64,000 bases of DNA from Bacteroidota bacterium (GTDB lineage: Bacteria; Bacteroidota; Bacteroidia; Flavobacteriales_E; Vicingaceae). Both the position numbers and the translations under genes were made by a program. The stretch lies in the NCBI GenBank assembly GCA_013112545.1, contig JABFGJ010000005.1, positions 140,079 through 204,078 on the forward strand, given 5' to 3'. Position 1 is the stretch's first letter; every line of letters starts with the position of its first letter. A model generated the notes under the pieces. It was not told the DNA's origin, did not search any database, and saw only the letters and a program-made list of their open reading frames with translations. Below, in pieces: positions 9,210-16,703 of this stretch.

Positions 9210-10133
9210 CTATTTATCTTGTACCTCTTCGTCAATTTCCTCATCTTGAGTAGGCTTACCAGAGCCCTCAAGCATTTCTAATTCTTTTTTGAACAATTCA
9301 GATTTTGGCATGTCATTCAAGCTAAAATAAATCCCTTGTAGTCCAATCAAGGTTTCTTTTCTTGTCGGGTTTAAGTCATAAGCCTTTTTCATATAAGGTA
9401 ATGACTTTCTAAATAATACAATAATTTCATCTTGAATAATAGTCAGCTCCATTAAATCCAAGTTATAATCCATATTGTTAACTATATCAACCCCTTGATT
9501 ATAATAGATAATTCCTAAATTATAATTAGCACTTCTATTGTTTGAATCTAAGAGTAATACTTCTTTGTAAACCTCCTCAGCAGCTTCAATGTGAACTTTA
9601 GCATTTAGGGTATCTTTCTCAGCTAGAATATTGTATATTGAAGCCATTCTAAGTTTAAACATGATATCTTTATCTAAGAAATCTGTTTCTGGGTATGCGT
9701 AGCGCATTACTTCTTTATGAAACTCATAAGCCGAAATAGCAGTTGAGTATGTTTTTTCATTAAATATACTTGCGGCTTGATTGTAAATAGTTGTAGCTAA
9801 ATAACTAATTCCCTTTTTTGCGCTTTCTGCATACTGCCCTTCTGGCTCTAATTCAATGCATTTTTTAAAGTCATTAATTGCAGTTACTCGTGAAGGAGAG
9901 TTTAAATCATCGGATTCATTTTCTTTAAAAAGCCCTTTGTAAATATGTCCTTTAATATACCAAGTAGCTGGCAAATCATAAAACATTGAATCTACTACAG
10001 CTGCATCAATTAATTCTTTTGCTTTTACAAACTCTTCTTGTTGTAGGAAATATTTTGCATTAATAAGTTTATTTTGACTAAACGCAGTTGTCATGGAAAA
10101 CAAAAAAACCAATATGTATATTATCTTTTTCAT
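9210..10133 (-). CDS. Exported TPR-repeat protein
   Basis: A 307-residue protein with a signal peptide (MKKIIYILVFLFSM, cut near AFSQ) and TPR-like helix pairs. Examples are a pair near residue 25-45, one containing FKKCIELEPEGQYAES near 90, one with YNLGIIYYNQGVDIV near 205 and one with MKKAYDLNPTRKETL near 250. The acidic tail has no sorting domain. It should act as a periplasmic or outer-membrane-facing scaffold. Its ATG shares one base with the stop of the YfiR-like gene (TAATG), and it is followed after 9 bp by the HAMP-SpoIIE phosphatase. That context suggests a role in signalling to the phosphatase; the partner is not known. Confidence 0.8.
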   Translation of the reverse strand: MKKIIYILVFLFSMTTAFSQNKLINAKYFLQQEEFVKAKELIDAAVVDSMFYDLPATWYIKGHIYKGLFKENESDDLNSPSRVTAINDFKKCIELEPEGQYAESAKKGISYLATTIYNQAASIFNEKTYSTAISAYEFHKEVMRYAYPETDFLDKDIMFKLRMASIYNILAEKDTLNAKVHIEAAEEVYKEVLLLDSNNRSANYNLGIIYYNQGVDIVNNMDYNLDLMELTIIQDEIIVLFRKSLPYMKKAYDLNPTRKETLIGLQGIYFSLNDMPKSELFKKELEMLEGSGKPTQDEEIDEEVQDK

Positions 10134-10669
10134 TAGTTTACAATTACTGCTAAATTTTCAAGTAGCGATGCAACTTTCAAATTATGTTTAGACACATTTG
10201 CTTTATTTAATTCAAATTTCTGAGTGTTGCCAACAATGACAAAATTAATCGCTGAACCTTGTTTGGCCATGCCAGGTTTTTCGGTTACAATCAGAGTACT
10301 TTTCCCTTTCAGTTTGTTTATTGCCTCTTTTAACAACTCGGTATTATCAGCAGGAATATACAGGATATGTGGTTGATCTATCTCTGCAATGCCTTCAAAT
10401 GAAATGATTGAAAAAGTACGATTTGCAACTTTTTTTACTTTAGACATTTTTTCAAGCTCTGTATAGAGTGGAATGTCTTTGCCAAGTATTCCAATTTTAA
10501 ATTCTCCTACCTGATCTTCGGATGGCCATTCGATGTATTTCGTAAAATTATAGATAAACACCGACTTAATTTTAGCATTTGTATCTACTTTCTGATAGTC
10601 AGATTTCATCACAAAGCTAGAATTAACAAGCAGTATAAAGGTTAATAATAGTCCTAATGTTTTTTTCAC
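10133..10669 (-). CDS. YfiR-family periplasmic protein (DUF4154)
   Basis: A 178-residue secreted protein with a signal peptide (MKKTLGLLLTFILLVNSSFV) and the YfiR/DUF4154 pattern: IKSVFIYNFTKYIEWP at about 34-49, FKIGILG near 60, a central ILYIPADNT, TLIVTEKPGMAKQGSAINFV and a closing LKVASLLENLAVIV helix. In Pseudomonas, YfiR is a periplasmic inhibitor of the diguanylate cyclase YfiN. Here no cyclase is present; instead the gene leads an operon with a TPR protein and a HAMP-SpoIIE phosphatase. The likely inference is that it modulates the phosphatase's periplasmic domain. A promoter with TTG and TACATTTA lies just upstream. Confidence 0.85.
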   Translation of the reverse strand: MKKTLGLLLTFILLVNSSFVMKSDYQKVDTNAKIKSVFIYNFTKYIEWPSEDQVGEFKIGILGKDIPLYTELEKMSKVKKVANRTFSIISFEGIAEIDQPHILYIPADNTELLKEAINKLKGKSTLIVTEKPGMAKQGSAINFVIVGNTQKFELNKANVSKHNLKVASLLENLAVIVN

Positions 10670-10688
10670 AATATTAATATCCAGATTA

Positions 10689-10719
10689 TAAATGTAAGAA
10701 AATTTGTGTGCACCAACAA
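10689..10719 (-). promoter_or_regulatory. Candidate promoter of the yfiR-TPR-spoIIE operon
   Basis: On the minus strand TACATTTA (10696-10689) is one base off the Bacteroidota -7 box TAnnTTTG. TTG triplets lie 17 and 20 bp upstream (10716-10714 and 10719-10717), in the normal -33 range. The start codon is about 20 bp downstream. Supported by motif and spacing only. Confidence 0.5.
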
Positions 10720-10736
10720 TTTATGTTAATTATTCA

Positions 10737-11126
10737 CTATTTTTTTCTTGTATTAAATAAATTTTTATTCTTTTTTCGACTTCCGCCGTTGTTTTTCATC
10801 CTACTTCCTGAACTTTTTAATCTACCTCTAGAAAGTGTTCTTTTCATGCCAAATGTTCTACCTGGCTTTGGTGCTTTTCTGTATTTTCCTCTTTGTTTAT
10901 GTTTTCTCTTAATTAATTTAATTTTTTGCTTTTTACTTTTAGACAGTCTCATCTTAGCTCTTCCTTGAAAAGGATTCACTCCACTAAACATCCTAGAGTT
11001 TCTATATTTTCCAGTGGGGGCGGATTTCTTGTGGCTGCTCTTTTTATTTAAAAATACAGCATTACTTGAATTACACCCAACAATGCAAAAAATAAGCGCA
11101 AAAAATAAAATATAAACTTTTGTCAA
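10737..11126 (-). CDS. Small, extremely basic lipoprotein
   Basis: 129 residues from a TTG start that directly follows an in-frame stop (TGA TTG); the first ATG would cut off the signal peptide. The N-terminus MTKVYILFFALIFCIVGC carries a lipobox ending at Cys18, so it should be a lipoprotein. The mature part is dominated by Lys, Arg, Ser and Gly with almost no acids, and includes RLSKSKKQKIKLIKRKHKQR near residues 60-79. That composition suggests contact with nucleic acid, LPS or polyanionic glycans, but no family is recognised. It is separated from its neighbours by 52-67 bp and need not be in their operons. Confidence 0.65.
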   Translation of the reverse strand: MTKVYILFFALIFCIVGCNSSNAVFLNKKSSHKKSAPTGKYRNSRMFSGVNPFQGRAKMRLSKSKKQKIKLIKRKHKQRGKYRKAPKPGRTFGMKRTLSRGRLKSSGSRMKNNGGSRKKNKNLFNTRKK

Positions 11127-11178
11127 TCAAGTATAAAAATTCGGGAATGCGAAAATACTAAAACCGTACCAAGAAATT

Positions 11179-12003
11179 TTATTCGTTTAAAACTATCAAT
11201 GGAATTTCAGTCCTAAATGACAGTTTATTGGTTATAGATTTTAAAAAAAGTCGTTCAAATAATGTGTTTTTCCTTGATAACATGACAAAAATATCAGGCT
11301 TTGCTGTATTGATATATTCACTGATACCATTAATGATATCATCATTCGTTGTAAAATAAAAAGAAGTCTTAATTCCTTTTGCCAAAGCTTCTAGTTCTAT
11401 TGCTTTTCTCGAGACTTCATCAGGCATATACTCATCTTCTTGTCTAATAATATGAACAAATTCTATTGGAATCTTCAAAGTTCTTGCTAAATCAAACATT
11501 GGATTAAGATTCTCTGGATGTTTCAATTTTTTTAAATCAGTTGAGTACGCAATTTTAGAAATTGTTTTTAATACTGCGTTTTCAGGTATTGCCAGCACTG
11601 GTATGTCTGTAGTATGTATTACTTCAAGGGTATTGCTTCCAATAAACATCTCTTTTAAACCACTTGCACCTTTTGTACTCATCACTATAAGGTCGCATTC
11701 TGTAAAACTTGCAACCTTTGGAATTGACTCTACAAATCCACCTGAACGAGATATCAGGTTTATTTTTATGTGCTTATATTTCTCTCTACTTAAAGCCTTT
11801 TGTTTCAACTTCTCCAGTCCATCTTCTGAATCTTTTTTCATTCTATCGACAATAGACACTAGTAAATTAGATTTAGAGTATGGTAACTTATAACTATTGA
11901 ATAGATTCAACTCTGCTTCATAGATTCTTGCTAATTCTAAGGCAAATGGCAACGCATGTTCGGAGTTATCAGAGAAATCTGTAGGAAATAAAATATGCTT
12001 CAT
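11179..12003 (-). CDS. Universal stress protein, tandem UspA domains
   Basis: A 274-residue cytoplasmic protein with two Usp domains. Domain 1 (1-140) starts MKHILFPTDFSDNSEHALPF and ends with MSTKGASGLKEMFIGSNTLEV, matching the G-2x-G-9x-G-S ATP-binding motif of UspA. Domain 2 (about 147-274) starts KIAYSTDLK and has a degenerate ending (MLSRKNTLFERLFLKSITNK) lacking the glycines, so probably only the first half binds ATP. Tandem Usp proteins of this length are common in Bacteroidota and linked to stress or oxygen limitation. It follows the response regulator on the same strand by 54 bp and may share its transcript or use its own -7 box. Confidence 0.9.
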   Translation of the reverse strand: MKHILFPTDFSDNSEHALPFALELARIYEAELNLFNSYKLPYSKSNLLVSIVDRMKKDSEDGLEKLKQKALSREKYKHIKINLISRSGGFVESIPKVASFTECDLIVMSTKGASGLKEMFIGSNTLEVIHTTDIPVLAIPENAVLKTISKIAYSTDLKKLKHPENLNPMFDLARTLKIPIEFVHIIRQEDEYMPDEVSRKAIELEALAKGIKTSFYFTTNDDIINGISEYINTAKPDIFVMLSRKNTLFERLFLKSITNKLSFRTEIPLIVLNE

Positions 12004-12026
12004 CGATTAGTCAAAAATGATATAAT

Positions 12027-12034
12027 CAAATATA
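12027..12034 (-). promoter_or_regulatory. Candidate -7 box for the universal stress gene
   Basis: TATATTTG on the minus strand, a full match to TAnnTTTG, 24 bp upstream of the start at 12003. No TTG is found at the expected 17-23 bp upstream, so the promoter may need an activator or may be chance in AT-rich DNA. Confidence 0.35.
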
Positions 12035-12057
12035 TACAAACTTTATTAAGAAAAAAA

Positions 12058-12753
12058 CTAATCAATTAATAGCTTAAACCCTTTTCCGTGACTATTTAAT
12101 ATTTGGATGGATTCATCCTCTTTGAAAATTTTTCTAAGTTTAGTAACATAAACATCCATGCTGCGAGAATTAAAATAATTATCATCTCCCCATATCATAT
12201 TCAAGGCATCATTTCTATCTACCACCTCACCAATATACATACACAAGAGTCTTAATAATTCATTTTCTTTTGAGGTTAATTTTTTTTCTTTTCCGTCTTT
12301 TATAATTATTCGTTTATCCGGATAAAAAGTATAATCGTTTATTTTAAACTCTTTTTTATTCTTCAAACTATCTTCTGCATTTGAGATGCGTCGCAAAACT
12401 GCTTCAATACGCATTAAAAGGACTTCCATGCTAAATGGTTTTGTAATGTAATCATCGGCTCCTGACTTAAAACCTTCTTTTACATCTTCCTCCATGGATT
12501 TAGCTGTCAAAAATAAAATTGGAATTTTTGGGTTTATCTCTCTTATTTCTTTAGCTAAAGTAAATCCATCTTTTTTGGGCATCATGACATCCAACAAACA
12601 AATATCAAATTGATCTTCAATAAATGTTTTAAACCCTGCTTCTCCATCTCTAGCTAAACTAACTTTAAAGCCTTTAACCTTTAAATAATCTGAAAGCATT
12701 TTACCTAAATTCTCGTCATCTTCAACGAGAAGTACATTGATCATTTCACTCAT
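12058..12753 (-). CDS. OmpR-family response regulator (RprY-like)
   Basis: A 231-residue DNA-binding regulator with a receiver domain at 1-120 and a winged-helix output domain at about 130-231. The phosphoacceptor is D55 in LLDVMMPKKDG; acidic residues E11-D12-D13 and the lysine in DDYITKPF complete the active site. The C-terminal part has KLTSKENELLRLL and the recognition region NSRSMDVYVTKLRKIF. Overall it resembles the RprY regulators found across Bacteroidota. Its start overlaps the stop of the upstream histidine kinase by 8 bp, so the two form a coupled pair. Translation could also begin 3 codons later at MINVLLVEDD. Confidence 0.93.
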   Translation of the reverse strand: MSEMINVLLVEDDENLGKMLSDYLKVKGFKVSLARDGEAGFKTFIEDQFDICLLDVMMPKKDGFTLAKEIREINPKIPILFLTAKSMEEDVKEGFKSGADDYITKPFSMEVLLMRIEAVLRRISNAEDSLKNKKEFKINDYTFYPDKRIIIKDGKEKKLTSKENELLRLLCMYIGEVVDRNDALNMIWGDDNYFNSRSMDVYVTKLRKIFKEDESIQILNSHGKGFKLLID

Positions 12754-14326
12754 AATTTTTTAGTTTAATTATTATTGTTGTCCCTTTTCCTAAATTACTT
12801 TCTATTTCTATAGAGCCTTGATGAAGCTCTACAATTCTTTTGACATAACTCAACCCTAATCCAAACCCTTTTACATTATGGATATTGCCCGTTGGAACTC
12901 GATAGAATTTATCAAAAATCTTTTTTTGTTCTGCTTGAGAGATTCCAATTCCGTTGTCAATAAAAGATATTTCAACAAAACCATCTCTATTTCTAGTATT
13001 TACATTAATCTTTGGGGCTTCTTGGCTATATTTTTTTGAATTATCTAACAAATTATAGACAACATTCGTAAAGTGTACTTCATCAACTAAACAATTGTCT
13101 TTCTCTGCATTTAAATTTAATTCTAAACTCCCTTCCATTTTCTGTAGTTGAATATTAAAACTGCTTGCAACTGCTTTTAATATTCTATGTACAGATTGTT
13201 TCTTTATGTTTAATTCAAGCTCGATGGAGTCCCAGACAGCACTTTTAAGCACATTATCAACCAAGACAGAGAGTCTATCATTTTCTTCCTTTATCATCCT
13301 TACATACGATTTTTGCCGTTCTTTTTCTATGGCAATTTTATCGTCTTCTAGGGCTTCGCAAGCAAGGGATATAGTAGAAATTGGTGTTTTTAACTCATGT
13401 GTCATGTTGTTTATAAAATCGTTCTTTACTTGAGAAAGACGTTTTTGTTTGAAAATAGTTGATATACTTGAGTAAAATAAACTTATTAAAATCAATATTA
13501 ACAACAATGATATCAGCAATATCTTCCAGCTGTTTTTAAGAATGTATTTCGATTGGTTTGGAAAATAAATGACTAATTCATCTGAATCTATATAGAAATC
13601 ATTTTGAAATAAACTTATTTTATAAGTTGAGTTTTTTAATTCTCTTTGAATATCCTTATCATCTTCAAAGCTAAAAGCCTGTGTTTCAACATCGTAAATA
13701 TCAAAAATAAATTTCAATTTGATCCCGTATTTCTTTAACTCTAAAGCTAATAAAGAGTCCACATTTCTATAGTCAACTCGCTCATTAAAGCCTTTGCTAA
13801 CACTAATTAAAGCCAGCTCATTAACTATGTCATTGATTAAAGTAGCCTTCTTTTGAATTTGATTGCTTAACAAGCTATCTCCTCCTTTAATCACTTCTTC
13901 AATACTAGAACTTAGAATTCGTTTTTGAGTTTTTCGGATTATAAAAATGGATGAGTCTAATTGTTTATTTGGATTAAAGTTAATTCTCAACTCATCTTTT
14001 TCAACCCCATCTTCATTGCTGCTTTTTATTATTTTATTGTTTACAAAAGGGTCGTTAATTGGGAATTGCTCAATACTAAAGACAGAGTCATTGGAATGCT
14101 CATTCTGAAAGCTATCATCTCTAAACAGTTTACTGGTAACTTGAGTAATAGCCTCTTCCTTTTCTAGTTTTTTTAGTGTTTCTTTAAGGCTTGACATTAC
14201 TGCCTGATCGAATTTTTTCTGCTGAGTTTCTAAAGAAATTTTGATAAAATAGACTTGAATACCAATTAAAGTAGCAATACTCAGAGCTGCTGCAATTATT
14301 AAATATGATATCCCTCTTTTTTTCAT
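12746..14326 (-). CDS. Sensor histidine kinase (RprX-like)
   Basis: A 526-residue inner-membrane kinase. TM1 spans about 7-27, a periplasmic domain of about 235 residues follows, and TM2 is at about 266-286. The HisKA domain carries H310 in INNMTHELKTPISTI; the HATPase domain has N-box YNLLDNSKKYS, G1 FIDNGIGIS, and FDKFYRVPTGN followed by GFGLGLSYVKRI. No HAMP or PAS domain is visible between TM2 and the dimerisation helix. It phosphorylates the response regulator encoded directly downstream (8-bp overlap). The stimulus is unknown. Confidence 0.93.
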   Translation of the reverse strand: MKKRGISYLIIAAALSIATLIGIQVYFIKISLETQQKKFDQAVMSSLKETLKKLEKEEAITQVTSKLFRDDSFQNEHSNDSVFSIEQFPINDPFVNNKIIKSSNEDGVEKDELRINFNPNKQLDSSIFIIRKTQKRILSSSIEEVIKGGDSLLSNQIQKKATLINDIVNELALISVSKGFNERVDYRNVDSLLALELKKYGIKLKFIFDIYDVETQAFSFEDDKDIQRELKNSTYKISLFQNDFYIDSDELVIYFPNQSKYILKNSWKILLISLLLILILISLFYSSISTIFKQKRLSQVKNDFINNMTHELKTPISTISLACEALEDDKIAIEKERQKSYVRMIKEENDRLSVLVDNVLKSAVWDSIELELNIKKQSVHRILKAVASSFNIQLQKMEGSLELNLNAEKDNCLVDEVHFTNVVYNLLDNSKKYSQEAPKINVNTRNRDGFVEISFIDNGIGISQAEQKKIFDKFYRVPTGNIHNVKGFGLGLSYVKRIVELHQGSIEIESNLGKGTTIIIKLKNYE

Positions 14327-14439
14327 CTAAAATTCGAATTTAGTTGAATTTAATTCGAAAAATAACTCCTTAACAGAATTTAACAGATTAATAATTTTCT
14401 TAACATTTTGACATCGGTATTTCACTTACTTTTACGATG

Positions 14440-14534
14440 TTGTTAGATTAATTTCCAATTTAATTAGGTGTTAAACAGTTTTGAAATTAATTATTCATTG
14501 TATTAAAAACAGGTAAAATTTACCTGTTTTTTTT
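14440..14534 (+). ncRNA. Candidate small RNA of about 90 nt
   Basis: Between the divergent kinase and aldehyde dehydrogenase genes there is a short unit with a promoter-like start and a terminator-like end. TTTG (14407-14410) and TACTTTTA (14427-14434) are 16 bp apart, the region 14448-14455 (TTAATTTC) can pair perfectly with 14483-14490 (GAAATTAA), and a 13-bp hairpin followed by eight T residues closes it. No open reading frame fits. It could instead be a leader of the dehydrogenase gene. No family is recognised. Confidence 0.35.
14505..14534 (+). terminator. Perfect 13-bp hairpin followed by a T-run (terminator or operator)
   Basis: AAAAACAGGTAAA at 14505-14517 and TTTACCTGTTTTT at 14519-14531 are exact reverse complements around a single base, ending in eight T residues. 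As RNA this is a plausible intrinsic terminator, although its core is only ACAGGT. As DNA it is a palindrome immediately upstream of a TAGTTTTG -7 box, so an operator role is equally possible. Confidence 0.55.
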
Positions 14535-14541
14535 ATGCCAT

Positions 14542-14549
14542 TAGTTTTG
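14542..14549 (+). promoter_or_regulatory. Candidate -7 box of the aldehyde dehydrogenase gene
   Basis: TAGTTTTG is a full match to TAnnTTTG, 16 bp before the ATG at 14566. The -33 region falls on the palindrome at 14505-14531, so that palindrome would control or replace the usual -33 contact. Confidence 0.45.
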
Positions 14550-14565
14550 TCATTACTTTTATTGC

Positions 14566-16008
14566 ATGGAAAAGATTTTAAATTATATAGACGGCAAATT
14601 AATTGAACCTGCTAGTCAAAAATACCTTGACAATTTCGAACCAGCACTGGGTACTGTTTACAGTCAAATTCCTGATTCAGATGCCACCGATGTTGAATTG
14701 GCTGCAATATCCGCTTCAAAAGCTTTTCGATCTTGGTCAAACACTCCAAAAGAAAAAAGGTCTGCTATTTTATACCGCATTTCCGAATTGATTTTAGAAA
14801 ATCTAGAAGAATTGGCTTTAGCCGAATCTCGCGACAATGGCAAACCTGTTTCTCTTGCCAAAAAAGTTGATATTCCCCGAGCTGCTCATAATTTTCGTTT
14901 TTATTCAACAGCAATTATTCACTTTGCATCAGAATCACATTCAATGGAAGGCGGTGTAATTAATTATACTTTAAGAAAACCCATTGGTATTGCAGGTTGT
15001 ATTTCTCCATGGAATTTACCACTATATCTTTTCTCTTGGAAAATTGCTCCAGCTTTGGCTGCTGGCAATTGTGTTGTAGCCAAGCCTTCAGAGATAACAC
15101 CTATGTCAGCCTTTTTACTTTCAAAAATATGTATTAAAGCAGGATTGCCACCTGGCGTGTTAAACATAGTGCATGGCTTGGGCCATAAAGTTGGCTCTGC
15201 TATTTCATCTCATCCTAATATTCCAATCATATCTTTTACTGGTGGAACAAAAACTGGAGAAACAATTGCCAAAATTGCTGCTCCCATGTTTAAAAAACTT
15301 TCTTTAGAGTTAGGTGGCAAAAACCCAAACATCATTTTTGCCGATTGTAATTATGAAAAAATGCTTGATACTACAATTAAGTCTTCATTTGCTAACCAAG
15401 GTCAAATTTGTCTTTGTGGCTCAAGAATTTTTGTGGAACGCCCAATCTATGAGCGTTTCAAGAAGGACTTTGTAGAGGCTACAAAAAAGCTAAAAGTAGG
15501 AGATCCTAAAGCAGACACCACGAATCAAGGCGCATTAGTTAGTCAAGTACATCATGAAAAAGTATTGTCATACATTGAACTTGCAAAAACAGAAGGTGGA
15601 AAAATACTTGCAGGAGGACTTCCACTAGATTTAAGTCATGAAGGGTTAAATGGCTGGTTTTTACAACCAACCATAATTGAAGGTTTGCCATATAATTGCC
15701 GCACCAATCAAGAGGAAATTTTTGGTCCAGTTGTCACCATCATGCCTTTTGATCAGGAAGAAGAAGTATTGATGTATGCCAATTCTACTCAATATGGATT
15801 AGCCTCTACAATATGGACACAGGATTTAAGTAGAGCACATCGAATGGCAGACCAAATTCATGCTGGTATAGTATGGATTAACACGTGGTTGCTTCGAGAT
15901 TTAAGAACCCCTTTTGGTGGAGTAAAAAACAGTGGTGTAGGTCGGGAAGGTGGCTTCGAGGCTTTAACCTTCTTTACTGAACCCAAAAATGTATGTATTC
16001 AGTTTTAG
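14566..16008 (+). CDS. NAD(P)-dependent aldehyde dehydrogenase (hydroxymuconic semialdehyde type)
   Basis: A full-length 480-residue aldehyde dehydrogenase. Catalytic Cys282 lies in GQICLCGSR, general base Glu248 in LELGGKNPN, and the oxyanion Asn150 in ISPWNLPLYL; the coenzyme loop FTGGTKTGE is near 224-232. The N-terminus (NYIDGKLIEPAS) and overall length resemble 2-hydroxymuconic or 2-aminomuconic semialdehyde dehydrogenases, but without a catabolic neighbourhood the substrate stays open. It is followed with no gap (TAG then ATG) by a small exported protein, so they are co-transcribed. Confidence 0.9.
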   Translation: MEKILNYIDGKLIEPASQKYLDNFEPALGTVYSQIPDSDATDVELAAISASKAFRSWSNTPKEKRSAILYRISELILENLEELALAESRDNGKPVSLAKKVDIPRAAHNFRFYSTAIIHFASESHSMEGGVINYTLRKPIGIAGCISPWNLPLYLFSWKIAPALAAGNCVVAKPSEITPMSAFLLSKICIKAGLPPGVLNIVHGLGHKVGSAISSHPNIPIISFTGGTKTGETIAKIAAPMFKKLSLELGGKNPNIIFADCNYEKMLDTTIKSSFANQGQICLCGSRIFVERPIYERFKKDFVEATKKLKVGDPKADTTNQGALVSQVHHEKVLSYIELAKTEGGKILAGGLPLDLSHEGLNGWFLQPTIIEGLPYNCRTNQEEIFGPVVTIMPFDQEEEVLMYANSTQYGLASTIWTQDLSRAHRMADQIHAGIVWINTWLLRDLRTPFGGVKNSGVGREGGFEALTFFTEPKNVCIQF

Positions 16009-16500
16009 ATGAGAAAATTTTTATCAATATGGCTTTTTTTTCTAGTAATATTGGTTAGCATTCCAGCATTTTCTCAAAAATTCTTAGCCCTCGACAAAGG
16101 CGGTAAATCTAAACGAATTAAGTTTTTTAATGGAGATTATATTCATTTGACAACCAACGAAAAAGAGTCAGTGTTTGGGCAAATCGACCTACTCAAAGAC
16201 TCCAGCATAATTATTGCAAGTAGAGAAATTTACATTCAAGACATTAAATCCATACATCTAAAAGATAGATACTATGGATTTAGTTTAATTTCAAATTTAA
16301 GTTGGGTTGCAGGCCTTGGGTATTTTGCTTTAGACTCAGGCAATCGATTAATCAACAAGGAAAACCCTATAATTCAGGAGGGTACAATAAAAACCGGAGT
16401 AATTTTTCTAGGAGTCTCTCTGTTAAGTAAATCCATAACCAACAGAACATTTCGTATCAAAAACAGGCATCGATTAAAAATAATTGACATCAGCATTTGA
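16009..16500 (+). CDS. Small exported protein of unknown function
   Basis: 163 residues starting at the base after the aldehyde dehydrogenase stop. A clear signal peptide is present (MRKFLSIWLFFLVILVSIPA, cut after FSQ). The mature part has a basic stretch (KGGKSKRIKFFNGDYIHL), beta-rich character, and a weakly hydrophobic region near 95-140 (GFSLISNLSWVAGLGYFALD; TGVIFLGVSLLSKSI) that could be a membrane hairpin. I do not recognise a family. The chain reads like the Bacteroidota exported proteins that sense or bind at the envelope, but nothing fixes a role. Confidence 0.65.
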   Translation: MRKFLSIWLFFLVILVSIPAFSQKFLALDKGGKSKRIKFFNGDYIHLTTNEKESVFGQIDLLKDSSIIIASREIYIQDIKSIHLKDRYYGFSLISNLSWVAGLGYFALDSGNRLINKENPIIQEGTIKTGVIFLGVSLLSKSITNRTFRIKNRHRLKIIDISI

Positions 16501-16703
16501 TGATTTGTGATAAGAAAACTTAATGATTTCAAATCCATGTTATAAACAATAAATCTGTTAATAGTCTTTGGGTTTTTCTATCCTAATATGTGTTTTAACA
16601 AATATTTTTGCTTAAGGCAAATTACTTAGTCCTAATCATTAGTTTAAGATTAAGTTTTAGCAATAACAAAACTTTTAATTGTTGCAATGAGCAATAAAAT
16701 CAA

